Below, one piece after another: positions 1-8,757 of a DNA stretch of 47,895 bases. Position 1 is the stretch's first letter. Each line of letters begins with the position of its first letter. The notes under the pieces are model-generated. The model saw nothing but the letters and a program-made list of their open reading frames with translations, was not told the DNA's origin and did no database searches. The translations under genes and the position numbers were made by a program. This DNA comes from Phycisphaerales bacterium Planc_01 (GTDB lineage: Bacteria > Planctomycetota > Phycisphaerae > Sedimentisphaerales > Anaerobacaceae): contig LVBB01000079.1 of the NCBI GenBank assembly GCA_001603075.1, forward strand, positions 1 through 47,895. Direction: 5' to 3'.

Positions 1-1221
1 CTTCGATTCTACTACGGCTCGCAGGACCGACTGCTCAAGCGGGCGGTCCGGGGCGTGGATGAATTGCTCAAGAGGATTCAGGAAGAGACCGCGGTCGCCG
101 AGCCGGAGCCGCAGGAGGAAGCGCTCGAAGGCGGCCTCCTGGCCGGCATGGCCGAGGTGGCCCAGTTCAGTCACGCCGAGCAGGTGCCCGCGTATGTTCT
201 GACCGTCAACGATCTGATGCTCGACAACGTGCGGGTAGCCTTGAGTCGATTGCGCGGGTTTCAGGAGGGCCACGCCCAGCGATACAAGGACTACATGTAC
301 ACTGTTCTGAAGGGCATCAAGACGATGACCGAGGACAGCGTCAGTGCCGGAGTCCCTTCCAGTCTGGCGGTCGATGCCCGCGAGTACTTTCAGGATGAGA
401 AGCGCTACAAGGCATGGAAGAAGCTGCTGGGCGGTCTGCACGAACGAGGCGAGAACCAGGAGACGATTGACAGCTTCCTGCTGTTCATGCGGGACCTGAA
501 GGAAGGACGGCCTCTGGCGGCACCGGCGCCGACGTCATCCGTGCAGGAGGATTCGACGGTGGCGGAGGACGGACCGAAGCCGGAAGTCCCCGAGGTCCTG
601 AACGAGGAGACCCTGCCGGCCGTTCAGAAGGCCGCCGCAAAGGAGGCGGTCAATCTGGTGGCGATGGCGCAGGGCGCCAGGCTGCCGAACCAGGGATGCT
701 CCTGGCAGTTCGAGCTGGTGCGGCGACAGCAGCAGTTGCCTTCCAGGGAGGAGGCGCAGAGAATGCTGGTCGTCTTCCTCAGCGCCGAGAGAAGAGCGCT
801 GCCGCAGATCACCGGGACTCGGATGTTGCCCTGTCGAACACTGGAGCACCTTTGGCACATGCTCGGTGTCACCGACCTGGCCGAATTGAATCAGCGGGTC
901 CAGACGCGGCTGGTCAACATCCAGGAGGCCATCGTCATCGCAAAGGCGTTTCTCCAGACCTTTGCCAAGCGGCCATCCCTCGAACGGGTTTACGGCCGGG
1001 GCGCCGAGGCGGCCCTGATGATGGACCTTCATATTCCGCCACTGCGGCGCGAGACCCTGGCCCTGTTGCGTCGGCTGCACGAGACGGAGCCGGATCGCCT
1101 GGCCCGGGCGACGCAGGCGCTGAACGAAGAGGAAACGCCGCAGCACAATGAGGTCCTGCGTCTGATCGAGCAGTACGTTCATCGCCGGCGCCAGCCGCCG
1201 GAGAGCGCGGCACCGCAGTGA
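1..1221 (+). CDS. Hypothetical protein, 5'-truncated by window edge
   Basis: The reading frame is open from base 1 (LRFYYGSQDRLLKR...) to a TGA at 1219-1221, so the true start lies upstream of the window; the GTG at 55 is only an internal candidate. I do not recognise the family. The visible 406 residues are hydrophilic, with no signal peptide or membrane segment. There is an acidic, alanine/proline-rich linker around residues 165-215 separating two predominantly helical, Leu/Arg/Glu-rich parts. It ends about 60 bases before the cold-shock promoter and is a separate transcription unit from it. No function can be assigned from sequence alone. Confidence 0.6.
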   Translation, partial: LRFYYGSQDRLLKRAVRGVDELLKRIQEETAVAEPEPQEEALEGGLLAGMAEVAQFSHAEQVPAYVLTVNDLMLDNVRVALSRLRGFQEGHAQRYKDYMYTVLKGIKTMTEDSVSAGVPSSLAVDAREYFQDEKRYKAWKKLLGGLHERGENQETIDSFLLFMRDLKEGRPLAAPAPTSSVQEDSTVAEDGPKPEVPEVLNEETLPAVQKAAAKEAVNLVAMAQGARLPNQGCSWQFELVRRQQQLPSREEAQRMLVVFLSAERRALPQITGTRMLPCRTLEHLWHMLGVTDLAELNQRVQTRLVNIQEAIVIAKAFLQTFAKRPSLERVYGRGAEAALMMDLHIPPLRRETLALLRRLHETEPDRLARATQALNEEETPQHNEVLRLIEQYVHRRRQPPESAAPQ

Positions 1222-1281
1222 GCACCGATCGATGTCGGCCTGGAAACTTGAGCCTTTTTCCTCGTTTTGGGATTTATTTTG

Positions 1282-1311
1282 TTGACAGTTTGTCGCTTCT
1301 TCCGGTAGAGT
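1282..1311 (+). promoter_or_regulatory. Sigma-70-type promoter of the cold-shock gene
   Basis: TTGACA at 1282-1287 is a perfect -35 box. It is followed after 18 bases by TAGAGT at 1306-1311 (4 of 6 to TATAAT). Transcription from about 1318 would give a leader of roughly 95 bases before the GTG start at 1415; long leaders are common in cspA-family mRNAs. Confidence 0.65.
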
Positions 1312-1414
1312 GCACGCTCAGTCAAGGCGTATACTTTCCCCCTCGAAGTCTGCTCCTTACGAAAAAACAGAGGGAACGTGCGTTGTGGGTCTCTCCGGAC
1401 CCAAGGAGAACATT

Positions 1415-1618
1415 GTGGCAAAAGGTACAGTGAAATGGTTCAACGATCAAAAGGGCTTCGGATTCATCGTTCCTGACGACGGCAGCGAGGATCTGTTTGT
1501 CCACCACTCCAACATCAACGGCAGTGGATTCAAGACGCTCGCCGAAGGTCAGTCCGTGGAGTATGTTGCCGCCCAGGGTCGCAAGGGCCCCGAGGCGCAG
1601 AGTGTCACTCCCTGCTGA
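1415..1618 (+). CDS. csp: Cold-shock protein, CspA family
   Basis: A 67-residue single cold-shock domain that binds single-stranded RNA/DNA and acts as an RNA chaperone in the cytoplasm. RNP1 (KGFGFI, residues 14-19) and RNP2 (LFVHHS) are intact and the start AKGTVKWFN is typical. GTG at 1415 is chosen because AAGGAG at 1403-1408 lies 6 bases upstream and the product then has the family's usual length; the longer frame back to 1310 has no family homology. The gene is monocistronic: own promoter at 1282-1311, own terminator at 1648-1678. Confidence 0.93.
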   Translation: MAKGTVKWFNDQKGFGFIVPDDGSEDLFVHHSNINGSGFKTLAEGQSVEYVAAQGRKGPEAQSVTPC

Positions 1619-1647
1619 TCGCCGGTGACGGACACATAGTCTGACTC

Positions 1648-1678
1648 AAGGCCCCGATCATGCGATCGGGGCCTTTTT
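1648..1678 (+). terminator. Intrinsic terminator of csp
   Basis: A perfect 10-bp stem GGCCCCGATC / GATCGGGGCC (1650-1659 with 1664-1673), loop ATGC, is followed by TTTTT (1674-1678). Two A-T pairs (1648-1649) can extend the stem into the T run. It lies 30 bases after the csp stop, and the next gene converges from the other strand. Confidence 0.93.
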
Positions 1679-1885
1679 ACTACACCGGGTTCAGGAACTT
1701 TCACGCAACCGGTGTCATGCACTACGAGCCTGCTCCGTGTTGGGGGCAAGGGACATGGCCTGATCGCTTGGCGTTCGCCTTGTTGGCGGGGCTGATGCCG
1801 GTTGGCCGTTCGGGCAACGGAGAGGCTGCACGCGGGTGGCCTCTGTGCGCAGCGATCCATTCTTCCTCGAGGTAGGGCCGACGGT

Positions 1886-3988
1886 CTAACGTTGCGTTGA
1901 GACTCTGACCGTCGGGGTTCCTTCGGGGAAGTGGCTCTCATAGAACTTGTGCATGGGCCCGTCGTACATTGCGATGCGAACCGTTCCCCAAGTGGCCTGG
2001 TCGCCGGTGGCGTAGTAGATGTAGGTTCGTCCGTCGAACTCGAACAGGTCGATATCGGAGTTGTTGATTCCCTCGCCGGCTCCGGCTTCCATGATCGGAT
2101 TGAAGGGCGAGAGGTCCCAGGCGATCAGGTCTCTTGATCTGGCCATGAAGGGGACCCACCCGTTGTGGCCCGGGACAGCGGCGTGGAGATAGATCACGTA
2201 GTAATAGGGCGCGAAATACCGCAGCACAGGACAGGCGGAATACTCGTTGCTAACCCCGGTGAAGATCAGGCCGGGGACCTTCTCCCACGAATCCAGATCG
2301 TGCGAACGGGCGAACTTGAAGCAGAACGCGACCGGCTGGTTGGACTCGTAAGCCATCACGTAGTCTTCTTCGCCCCGCGTCACGGAGCAGTTGAACAGGT
2401 GTTCGTCGCCTTCGAGCGGGATCGCAAGCGTGCGGTCCCACTGCTGCATGTCGGTGGTGGTGAACTGGTAGATGCTCTTGAACCAGTCGTCGTTGGTCCC
2501 CTGGCTGGCGAAGATGCGAAGGATGTCGCCGTCGACCAAGGCCGAAACGAAGGAATGCCCTGCGCCGAAGCGAGCCACTCGGGCGCCGGTGTTGAGGTCC
2601 TGGATGTAGAGGTGCATGTTCTCTTCGCTGGCGTAGTCACCGACCCGGTCCTTGGCGTCGTTGCGATGGTTGAGCGCGAGGTAGGGCGTGCCCTTGTAGA
2701 CGAAGGGGGTATTCTCCATCGCGGCGCCGAAGTTGGTGGGAACCTTCACGAGCACAGGACGCGGGGTCCTGTCGCCCGCGGGACCCCATCGGTCCGGGAT
2801 CAGATCGTCGAACGTCTCCACGGGCCAGTAGCGCAGTCTCTCCATGCCCTGAGGGACCGGCTGGCGGTATTGCACGTAGGCGCTGACCTTGCCCTTGATG
2901 GTGTAGGAGACGTTGCCGTTGAGCCTGCGGCCCTGGGCTTCGGTCGCGCCGAAGACCTGGTATCCCATGAGCGTGCAGTCTTCGAAGTCGACATGAAGTT
3001 GCTCGGCCTTCTTGCAGCCGCAGCAGATCACGCCGGTGGACGGGGTGCCGTGCGGCTGCGAGAAGTTCAGCACGATCAGTTTGCAGTCCTTGAAGCGGAC
3101 CCGTGTGTAGAGTTCATCGACGCCGGGATAGCCCGCCTGCAGCGCGTTGTCGGGCCCCACGAGGGTGCAGCTTTCAAAGGTTGCGTGGGGCACCTCGGGC
3201 ATCGAGCTGTCTTCCCCTCGAACGTAGACGGCGCCCGCGTCACCCCACCAGTCGAGGTTGGCGAAGTAGCTGTTACGGAACACGACGGGCTCACCGGCGC
3301 GAGGCTTGTGCGCCATGACCGCGGCCCCGGCGAAGCGGCCGATCCCTACGCAGCGGTCCACGACGATGGAAAACTCCGACCCCTTCGCGTTGGTGATGTC
3401 CACTCCCATGCCGCCTTCCGAGCCGGTGACGTAGAGGTTACGAAAGATCCAGCGGTCCCAGACAATGCCGCTGAACTCCGGCGCACACTTCCACGGTCCC
3501 CACCAGTCGACGCTTTTGAGTCCCCATTCGGCGGCGGGATCGCCCTGGTCCAATGTCATCCACGTGGGATTGCCTGTGGGGGCGTTCGGATTGGTGCGGA
3601 CGACGACGGCCGGAGCGCCCGAGTCGATGACGACGCGGCCGGTTTGCCCGGAGCCGTACGCGCCCTCGGTGTCGCCGATCAGCAAGTTGTAGGAGCCCTG
3701 CGCCCCCTTGAAGGACGGATAGAGATTGGCTTCCGCATAGGTCCCGGGCGCGACAACGATTCGATGGCCGCCCTTGTCGTCGGGGACCGCCAGAAGGCCC
3801 GTCTGGATCGTGCGAAACGCTGTGGCCCAGGTACGGCCGTTTGAATCATCGCCTTGCGACGAGACGTAGATCGTCGTGCCCCGGCGGCCGGTGTAGTCCG
3901 ACGCGCCCGGATCGAAAGGCTCGGCCCATGCGACGCCGATGCACGTCAGTACGAGAAGACAACCCCACAACGACATCGACTCTGACAT
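1886..3988 (-). CDS. Secreted beta-helix plus beta-propeller protein (glycosidase-like)
   Basis: 700 residues. The start at 3988 is chosen because GGGAG lies 8 bases upstream and the protein then opens with a good signal peptide (residues 1-22, cleavage after AWA). The N-terminal half (about 30-370) begins TIYVSSQGDDSNGRTW, a DUF1565-like opening, and continues with the short Val/Ile/Asn-rich strands of a right-handed parallel beta-helix. The C-terminal half (about 400-690) has repeating SRDLIAWD / FEFDGRTYIYYATGD-type strands resembling five-bladed GH43/GH32/GH117 propellers. Likely a periplasmic or extracellular polysaccharide-processing protein; activity and substrate are inference. It is last in the - strand operon, 73 bases after the NagB-LmbE gene. 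Confidence 0.75.
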   Translation of the reverse strand: MSESMSLWGCLLVLTCIGVAWAEPFDPGASDYTGRRGTTIYVSSQGDDSNGRTWATAFRTIQTGLLAVPDDKGGHRIVVAPGTYAEANLYPSFKGAQGSYNLLIGDTEGAYGSGQTGRVVIDSGAPAVVVRTNPNAPTGNPTWMTLDQGDPAAEWGLKSVDWWGPWKCAPEFSGIVWDRWIFRNLYVTGSEGGMGVDITNAKGSEFSIVVDRCVGIGRFAGAAVMAHKPRAGEPVVFRNSYFANLDWWGDAGAVYVRGEDSSMPEVPHATFESCTLVGPDNALQAGYPGVDELYTRVRFKDCKLIVLNFSQPHGTPSTGVICCGCKKAEQLHVDFEDCTLMGYQVFGATEAQGRRLNGNVSYTIKGKVSAYVQYRQPVPQGMERLRYWPVETFDDLIPDRWGPAGDRTPRPVLVKVPTNFGAAMENTPFVYKGTPYLALNHRNDAKDRVGDYASEENMHLYIQDLNTGARVARFGAGHSFVSALVDGDILRIFASQGTNDDWFKSIYQFTTTDMQQWDRTLAIPLEGDEHLFNCSVTRGEEDYVMAYESNQPVAFCFKFARSHDLDSWEKVPGLIFTGVSNEYSACPVLRYFAPYYYVIYLHAAVPGHNGWVPFMARSRDLIAWDLSPFNPIMEAGAGEGINNSDIDLFEFDGRTYIYYATGDQATWGTVRIAMYDGPMHKFYESHFPEGTPTVRVSTQR

Positions 3989-4061
3989 GGCCTTGCACTC
4001 CCGTTGTTCCATCCTGAATCGCTCGACCTTGCCGTCGGTCCCGGGGTACGCCACCATCGTG

Positions 4062-6416
4062 TCAGCGGGCTTCGACAGACTGACGCAGTTCGCGGCAGGA
4101 CTGGAAGAACTCGCCGGGCGACATCTCCCGCAAGAAGACCATGCCGCGCGCCGCGCGGATCATTGCGCTGGAGTGGTTATGGAACCACTCGCGCCCCAGG
4201 CAGGTCTTGATCTTGCGGTATTGCTCGACCTGGACGCGCTGGGCCAGCAGCGAGAAAGGCCCGTCGTATTCATAGCTCGGGAACGACGCGTCCTTCTGTG
4301 TGATGAACGCGTTCATGAAGGCGTCGTGCGTCGTGGCGAACATGGCCAGGGAGATGGGCACCAGGACGTTGGCCTCCGACGGATCGAAGCGGAACCAGAC
4401 GTTGCGATAGCCCCAGATCTTCAGGTCGGGCTTGGGGCGTTTCTTCAGATAGATCCGGATCGCCTCGGCCAGCGCCTGCATGACCTTGTAATGCGTATCG
4501 GGGCCGCTCGCCTCCGGGTCGAAGGCGACCGTGATGATGTCGGGGTCGATGCGTTCCAACTCCGCGACGATCGGCGGGACGTCATGGTCCATCGACGGGT
4601 CTTTGGTGAAGACGTCACCGGTGTAGAAGCTCAGTCGCAGATGGCGCACATCCTCGCACTGCCAGCCGTAGTAGCCCCAGAGACACTCCGCCTCCCATTC
4701 GCGGCACATGCCCTTGAGCTTCTGGATGGGCTCGGGGTCTTTCTTGCCGGGGTACGTCGTGGCGAAGTACTCTTCAATCTCGCGGGTGTACCGGTCGATG
4801 TGGTTGAGGAAGTCCCCGTCGAACAGCTCGATCAGGTTGCGCAGCATCCGGCGGGCGTTGCCCTCGGCCTTCTCGTGATCGTCGCGGCCGGCGACGCCGT
4901 CGAGGTACTGCCACACGTCGCGGTTGCGGTCGATCATGTTGTTCTGGGCGAAGTAGCCCTGCTCGATCAACTCGGCGAACGTGCCCGCCTCCAGGAACTG
5001 CCGGAGGTTGGCGATCTGCGCCCGCATGAACTCATTGGTCACGGCGGTGAAGCCGCTGGTCAGCGTCATGAAATGGTGCCGGTTGGTCACGCGGCGGAAA
5101 TGGCGAACGACCTGTGCGAAGTAGCCGAGCATGATGTCGTCGTGATGTGGCTCGGTGTGCAGGAAGCACTTCTCCTTGTAGATACTGACTCCTGCCTCGA
5201 TCTTACCGATCAGGCGATCGTGGACGGCCTTTGCCAGTTCAGGCAACGTCTCGCTGCGGCGTTGCAGAACCAGAGCGGCAAGCGAATGGGCCCGGGCGTC
5301 GTCTTCGGTCAGGTCGAGCAGTCGCTTGTTGCACTGCACGGCCAGCTCGATGAGGGTCTTTTCCACGTCGTCGTCGCTGACGGCCTCGGATTGGCGCAGC
5401 GAGACGATCCGTCGCTCGGTCAGACCGGCCGCCGCCCCACGCGTGATGTAGAACCGCGCGTTGGGCAAGTGCTGGAGACAGCTTGCGGGGATGTTGATGT
5501 GGTTCGGCGCCTGAATGGCCTCAGCCGCCAAAGCCGCCTTGGCCTGTCCGGCGGCGATGACGATCGCCGTGCAGTCGGGATTTCGCGTGATGGTCCGCAG
5601 GCCGATCGTGATGACCAGGCACTGGCGGGCGATTTCGATTCCGCCCAGATCGGTGGCGGCGGCGGCCTGTGTCTCGTAGTTGGTCGTACACAGACGCGTC
5701 GTCGAATTGTGGTCGGAGCCCTTGATATTGAATCCGATGTGGCCGTCGGGCCCGATGCCGCCGAGGAAGAAGCCGATTCCGCCGAGCTTGCGGATGCGGC
5801 GTTCGTATTCCATGCACCATTGATCGACGTCTTCGAGCAGTGTCTTCTGCCGGCGCTCCAGGTTGGTCCGCGCGTGGCGATACCGCAGCGTCAGATCCAC
5901 ATGCTTGTCCAGCCAGACGCTGGCGAGCGTTTCGTCCGGGCGCAGGCCGATCGCCGCCGAATCGATCAGCAGGGCCTTGGCCGGATCGAGACCGAAGCCC
6001 TCGAGGTAGAACTTCTTCACGTAGTGGTAGAAGCTGTTGTGCTGGGCCGAGTCCAGCGGATAGAAGTCGTCGATCTGCACGAAGTGCAGGCTTGCCATGT
6101 CGGGCTTCTTGCCCGGATCGACACCCGCCCCTTCGAGGATCTTGCGGGTCTCGGGCTTGTCCCAGTCCGTCAGCAGCCGCTGCACCCAGCGGATGAAGTG
6201 TTCAGGCGTCTTGCCCGTGGGCAGGCTGATGACCCCGCCGGGATGGTTCTGCACCCATTCGATGAATCGCATCGCCGCCAGCTTGCCCAGTGCGGGGAAG
6301 TTCTCGACCACGATTGTGGGGATCTTCTCCGTCGGATGATACAGTACGTCGAAGGACGAGGCCCGGACGGCGGCGGCCTCCACCGGTGTCAACACTACAG
6401 GTTTGTCTTCTTGCAT
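4062..6416 (-). CDS. nagB: Glucosamine-6-phosphate deaminase / LmbE-like deacetylase fusion
   Basis: 784 residues with two enzyme domains. Residues about 35-340 are a NagB-type aldose-ketose isomerase: LPTGKTP phosphate-binding loop (65-71), IDDFY at 115-119 (NagB DEY region), and GPDGHIGFN with His226. NagB converts glucosamine-6-phosphate to fructose-6-phosphate and ammonia. Residues about 415-700 are LmbE/PIG-L-like: PHHDD at 423-427 matches the zinc-binding PHPDD motif, and GPDTHY supplies the later His. Such fusions are known in Bacteroidota and related groups. The ATG is 5 bases after the hexokinase stop, without a clear Shine-Dalgarno sequence, suggesting coupled translation. Whether the second domain is catalytic is uncertain. 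Confidence 0.88.
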   Translation of the reverse strand: MQEDKPVVLTPVEAAAVRASSFDVLYHPTEKIPTIVVENFPALGKLAAMRFIEWVQNHPGGVISLPTGKTPEHFIRWVQRLLTDWDKPETRKILEGAGVDPGKKPDMASLHFVQIDDFYPLDSAQHNSFYHYVKKFYLEGFGLDPAKALLIDSAAIGLRPDETLASVWLDKHVDLTLRYRHARTNLERRQKTLLEDVDQWCMEYERRIRKLGGIGFFLGGIGPDGHIGFNIKGSDHNSTTRLCTTNYETQAAAATDLGGIEIARQCLVITIGLRTITRNPDCTAIVIAAGQAKAALAAEAIQAPNHINIPASCLQHLPNARFYITRGAAAGLTERRIVSLRQSEAVSDDDVEKTLIELAVQCNKRLLDLTEDDARAHSLAALVLQRRSETLPELAKAVHDRLIGKIEAGVSIYKEKCFLHTEPHHDDIMLGYFAQVVRHFRRVTNRHHFMTLTSGFTAVTNEFMRAQIANLRQFLEAGTFAELIEQGYFAQNNMIDRNRDVWQYLDGVAGRDDHEKAEGNARRMLRNLIELFDGDFLNHIDRYTREIEEYFATTYPGKKDPEPIQKLKGMCREWEAECLWGYYGWQCEDVRHLRLSFYTGDVFTKDPSMDHDVPPIVAELERIDPDIITVAFDPEASGPDTHYKVMQALAEAIRIYLKKRPKPDLKIWGYRNVWFRFDPSEANVLVPISLAMFATTHDAFMNAFITQKDASFPSYEYDGPFSLLAQRVQVEQYRKIKTCLGREWFHNHSSAMIRAARGMVFLREMSPGEFFQSCRELRQSVEAR

Positions 6417-6421
6417 TGGTC

Positions 6422-7732
6422 TCAGTTGGTCAGGCCCGCGATGGCCGCTCCGATCAGCGTGGCGTTCTCGACGCTGACGATTTCATAATAGATGTTCTTC
6501 TGGTCCACGAGATATTGCTTGAGATAGTATTCCACTTTCGGGCGCAGGCCTTTGAGGTGGTAAAACGTTGTGCCCTCGGCGACGATACAGACGGGCCGGC
6601 AGGGGTCCTGTCCCTTGCCGCACTTGATGGCGGCCGAGGAGAGATTGGCGGCGGTCAGCTTGGCCGCCCGCTCGATGAGCGCATCGACCAGATAGTACAC
6701 CGCCGAGACGTCCTGCCCGGCGCCGGCCAGCGCTCTGCCCAGCACGTTGTCGGCACTCTCCGGGCGACTGAGAAACTCACTGACATCCTTGGTCGTCGCT
6801 TCTTTGATCGCCAGCAACTTGCCGGCGGCAGCCTTGCCGAACAGGCCTTCCTCGGCCCCCTGGCGGATCGTCGCAAAGCACAGCGGTCCGAGATAGGCGC
6901 CCGAGATCATCTTCTCGAAGGTATTGATCCCCGGATTCGCGCTGGCGGCGTTGAACTGCTCGTCGATGCCGCCGCGAGGGGCCTTGCCAAACCCGCCCGA
7001 CTCGACGTTGACAATCTGGCTCTTGGCGACGTCGAGGCCCTTGGCCTTGGTGATGTTGACATTGTGCTCGACATAGGCGGTGTTGGTCCCCGTGCCGAGG
7101 ATGAATCCGATGTAGCTGTCGTAGTTGCGGCCGTCGGAGGTGCCCCGGCCGGCCAGCAGCGTCGCGACGGTGTCGTTGAGCAGCACCATCTGCTTGGCGT
7201 CGGAACTGGTGGACTCGACGATGGCGGCGTTGAGCCCTTCGCCGATCATCTTGCCAACGACCTCCGGGGCCTTGATCTCCTTGGAGAAATACAGGACGCG
7301 TCCGTCCTTGTTGGGTGACATCTCGATCGGGTAGGAGAAGCAGAACCCCACGCACTTGCTCTTGTCGATGATGTCCGCGACGTAGCCGGCCATCGTGCCG
7401 AAGAAGTGCTCCCGGCTGACCTCTTTCTTGATGCCGGGCATGGGGAAGACCCGGAAATCCGCGATCTCGGGATCGCCCTGGTCCTTGAAGCAGACCGTCG
7501 CGACGCGGAAGTTGGTCCCGCCGGCGTCCATGACGATCACCGGCTTGTTCCGGGGCAGCTTGCGCTCGGTCTCGATATAGGTCGGCAGCATGGCCAGCGA
7601 ACTGCCGATGCTGGCCAGGCCCTTGGCCATCTCATCCAGGAACGAGTCACAGGTCTTTTCAATACTGATATCGGCGTGGAACATGCCGTGCTTTCTGAGG
7701 AATGATTCGATCTTGCCTTTGATCTCATCCAC
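6422..7732 (-). CDS. Hexokinase family sugar kinase (eukaryote type)
   Basis: 436 residues from GTG 7732. The ATP/sugar-binding motifs of the two-domain hexokinase family are visible: MDAGGTNFRV (phosphate-1 loop), CFSYPIEM, LLNDTVATLLAG with the catalytic Asp, and GFILGTGTNTAY (phosphate-2 loop). It would phosphorylate a hexose or amino sugar with ATP, feeding the NagB reaction encoded next to it; substrate is inferred. The start is ambiguous: GTG 7732 has AGAAGGAG 8 bases upstream, while ATG 7765 has no Shine-Dalgarno but lies 8 bases after the galE stop. I prefer GTG. The family is mostly known from eukaryotes, with members in Bacteroidota and Planctomycetota. Confidence 0.87.
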   Translation of the reverse strand: MDEIKGKIESFLRKHGMFHADISIEKTCDSFLDEMAKGLASIGSSLAMLPTYIETERKLPRNKPVIVMDAGGTNFRVATVCFKDQGDPEIADFRVFPMPGIKKEVSREHFFGTMAGYVADIIDKSKCVGFCFSYPIEMSPNKDGRVLYFSKEIKAPEVVGKMIGEGLNAAIVESTSSDAKQMVLLNDTVATLLAGRGTSDGRNYDSYIGFILGTGTNTAYVEHNVNITKAKGLDVAKSQIVNVESGGFGKAPRGGIDEQFNAASANPGINTFEKMISGAYLGPLCFATIRQGAEEGLFGKAAAGKLLAIKEATTKDVSEFLSRPESADNVLGRALAGAGQDVSAVYYLVDALIERAAKLTAANLSSAAIKCGKGQDPCRPVCIVAEGTTFYHLKGLRPKVEYYLKQYLVDQKNIYYEIVSVENATLIGAAIAGLTN

Positions 7733-7740
7733 CGTCCGGT

Positions 7741-7748
7741 CTCCTTCT
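7741..7748 (-). promoter_or_regulatory. Ribosome binding site deciding the hexokinase start
   Basis: AGAAGGAG on the - strand, 8 bases before GTG 7732. It lies inside the longer frame that begins at ATG 7765, so if it is used the first 11 codons of that frame are leader. Confidence 0.55.
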
Positions 7749-7773
7749 GTCTTGGTTTGCTCCATTGGTCTGG

Positions 7774-8757
7774 TCAGTCGGAATATCCATTCGGGTGTTC
7801 GCTGTGCCACTGCCAGGCGGTCGCCACCATCGTCTCCAGGGCAGGCTTCTGACAGGTCCAGCCCAGTTCTTGTCTGGCCTTGCTCGCATCGCTGGTCAGC
7901 ACCGCCGGGTCGCCCGGTCGGCGGTCGGCCTCGACGACCTTGAAATCCCTGCCCGAGACGCGCCGGACTGTCTCGATCACCTCTCGAACTGAATACCCCT
8001 GGCCGTTGCCGAGGTTATAGACCTGTTCAGGCCGTTCGTCCAGCTTGCCCAACGCCAACAGATGGGCCCTGCACAGATCATCGACATGGATATAGTCGCG
8101 GATACAGGTCCCATCGGGGGTTTCGTAGTCAGTTCCGTATATCCGGATGTCGGGGCGCTTGCCCATCGCGGCCTGGACGGTCAGCGGGATCAGGTGTGAT
8201 TCGGGCCTGTGGTCCTCGCCGCACAGGCCGTTGTTGCCGGCCCCACAGGCATTGAAGTACCTCAGGGCCACATAGCGCAGCCGGCCCGCTTCGCTCTGAT
8301 AATGACACATCCTCTCGACAGCCCACTTGCTCTCCCCGTACGGGTTGATCGGGGCTTTGGGCATCTCTTCAGTGATTGGAACCGTCTGCGGCATACCGTA
8401 GACGGCCGCCGTGCTGCTGAAGACGAACCGCCCGACCCCGGCCGCCTCCATCGCCGAAAGCAGATTCTGCGTGTTCGACGTGTTGTTTCGATAGTACCTC
8501 AGCGGCTCAAGGACGGATTCGCCCACCTCGATCCAGGCGGCGAAGTGCATCACCGCGTCGATGCGCCGGCTCCTCAGCGTCTCGACGAGCAGATCGTAGT
8601 CCGCCAGATCGCCACGAACGATCTCCACGTTGCGGACGGCCGCCCGGTGCCCCTTGCTGAGGTTGTCGAATACTACCGGCTCGTGGCCCTCGGCGGCCAG
8701 CAGAGCGGTCATGTTGCTGCCGATATACCCGGCGCCGCCGCAAACAAGGATCCTCAT
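7774..8757 (-). CDS. galE: UDP-glucose 4-epimerase
   Basis: 327 residues, the usual GalE size. Extended short-chain dehydrogenase fold: NAD-binding GGAGYIG at 7-13, catalytic SST at 114-116 and YGESK with Tyr140 and Lys144; later RDYIHVDDL and YNLGNGQGYSV are GalE signatures. It interconverts UDP-glucose and UDP-galactose, or the N-acetyl forms, in the cytoplasm. The start at 8757 overlaps the lipoprotein stop as ATGA (8757-8754), so the two are translationally coupled; a longer open frame upstream lacks homology and overlaps the lipoprotein gene. The substrate range (Glc/Gal or GlcNAc/GalNAc) cannot be read from sequence. Confidence 0.92.
   Translation of the reverse strand: MRILVCGGAGYIGSNMTALLAAEGHEPVVFDNLSKGHRAAVRNVEIVRGDLADYDLLVETLRSRRIDAVMHFAAWIEVGESVLEPLRYYRNNTSNTQNLLSAMEAAGVGRFVFSSTAAVYGMPQTVPITEEMPKAPINPYGESKWAVERMCHYQSEAGRLRYVALRYFNACGAGNNGLCGEDHRPESHLIPLTVQAAMGKRPDIRIYGTDYETPDGTCIRDYIHVDDLCRAHLLALGKLDERPEQVYNLGNGQGYSVREVIETVRRVSGRDFKVVEADRRPGDPAVLTSDASKARQELGWTCQKPALETMVATAWQWHSEHPNGYSD

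Noticed and set aside
2165-6488. Long + strand open frames opposite the beta-propeller and NagB-LmbE genes (559 and 849 codons)
   Set aside because: The - strand frames have signal peptide, family motifs and operon spacing; the + strand frames are Arg/Val/His-rich shadows with no family features.
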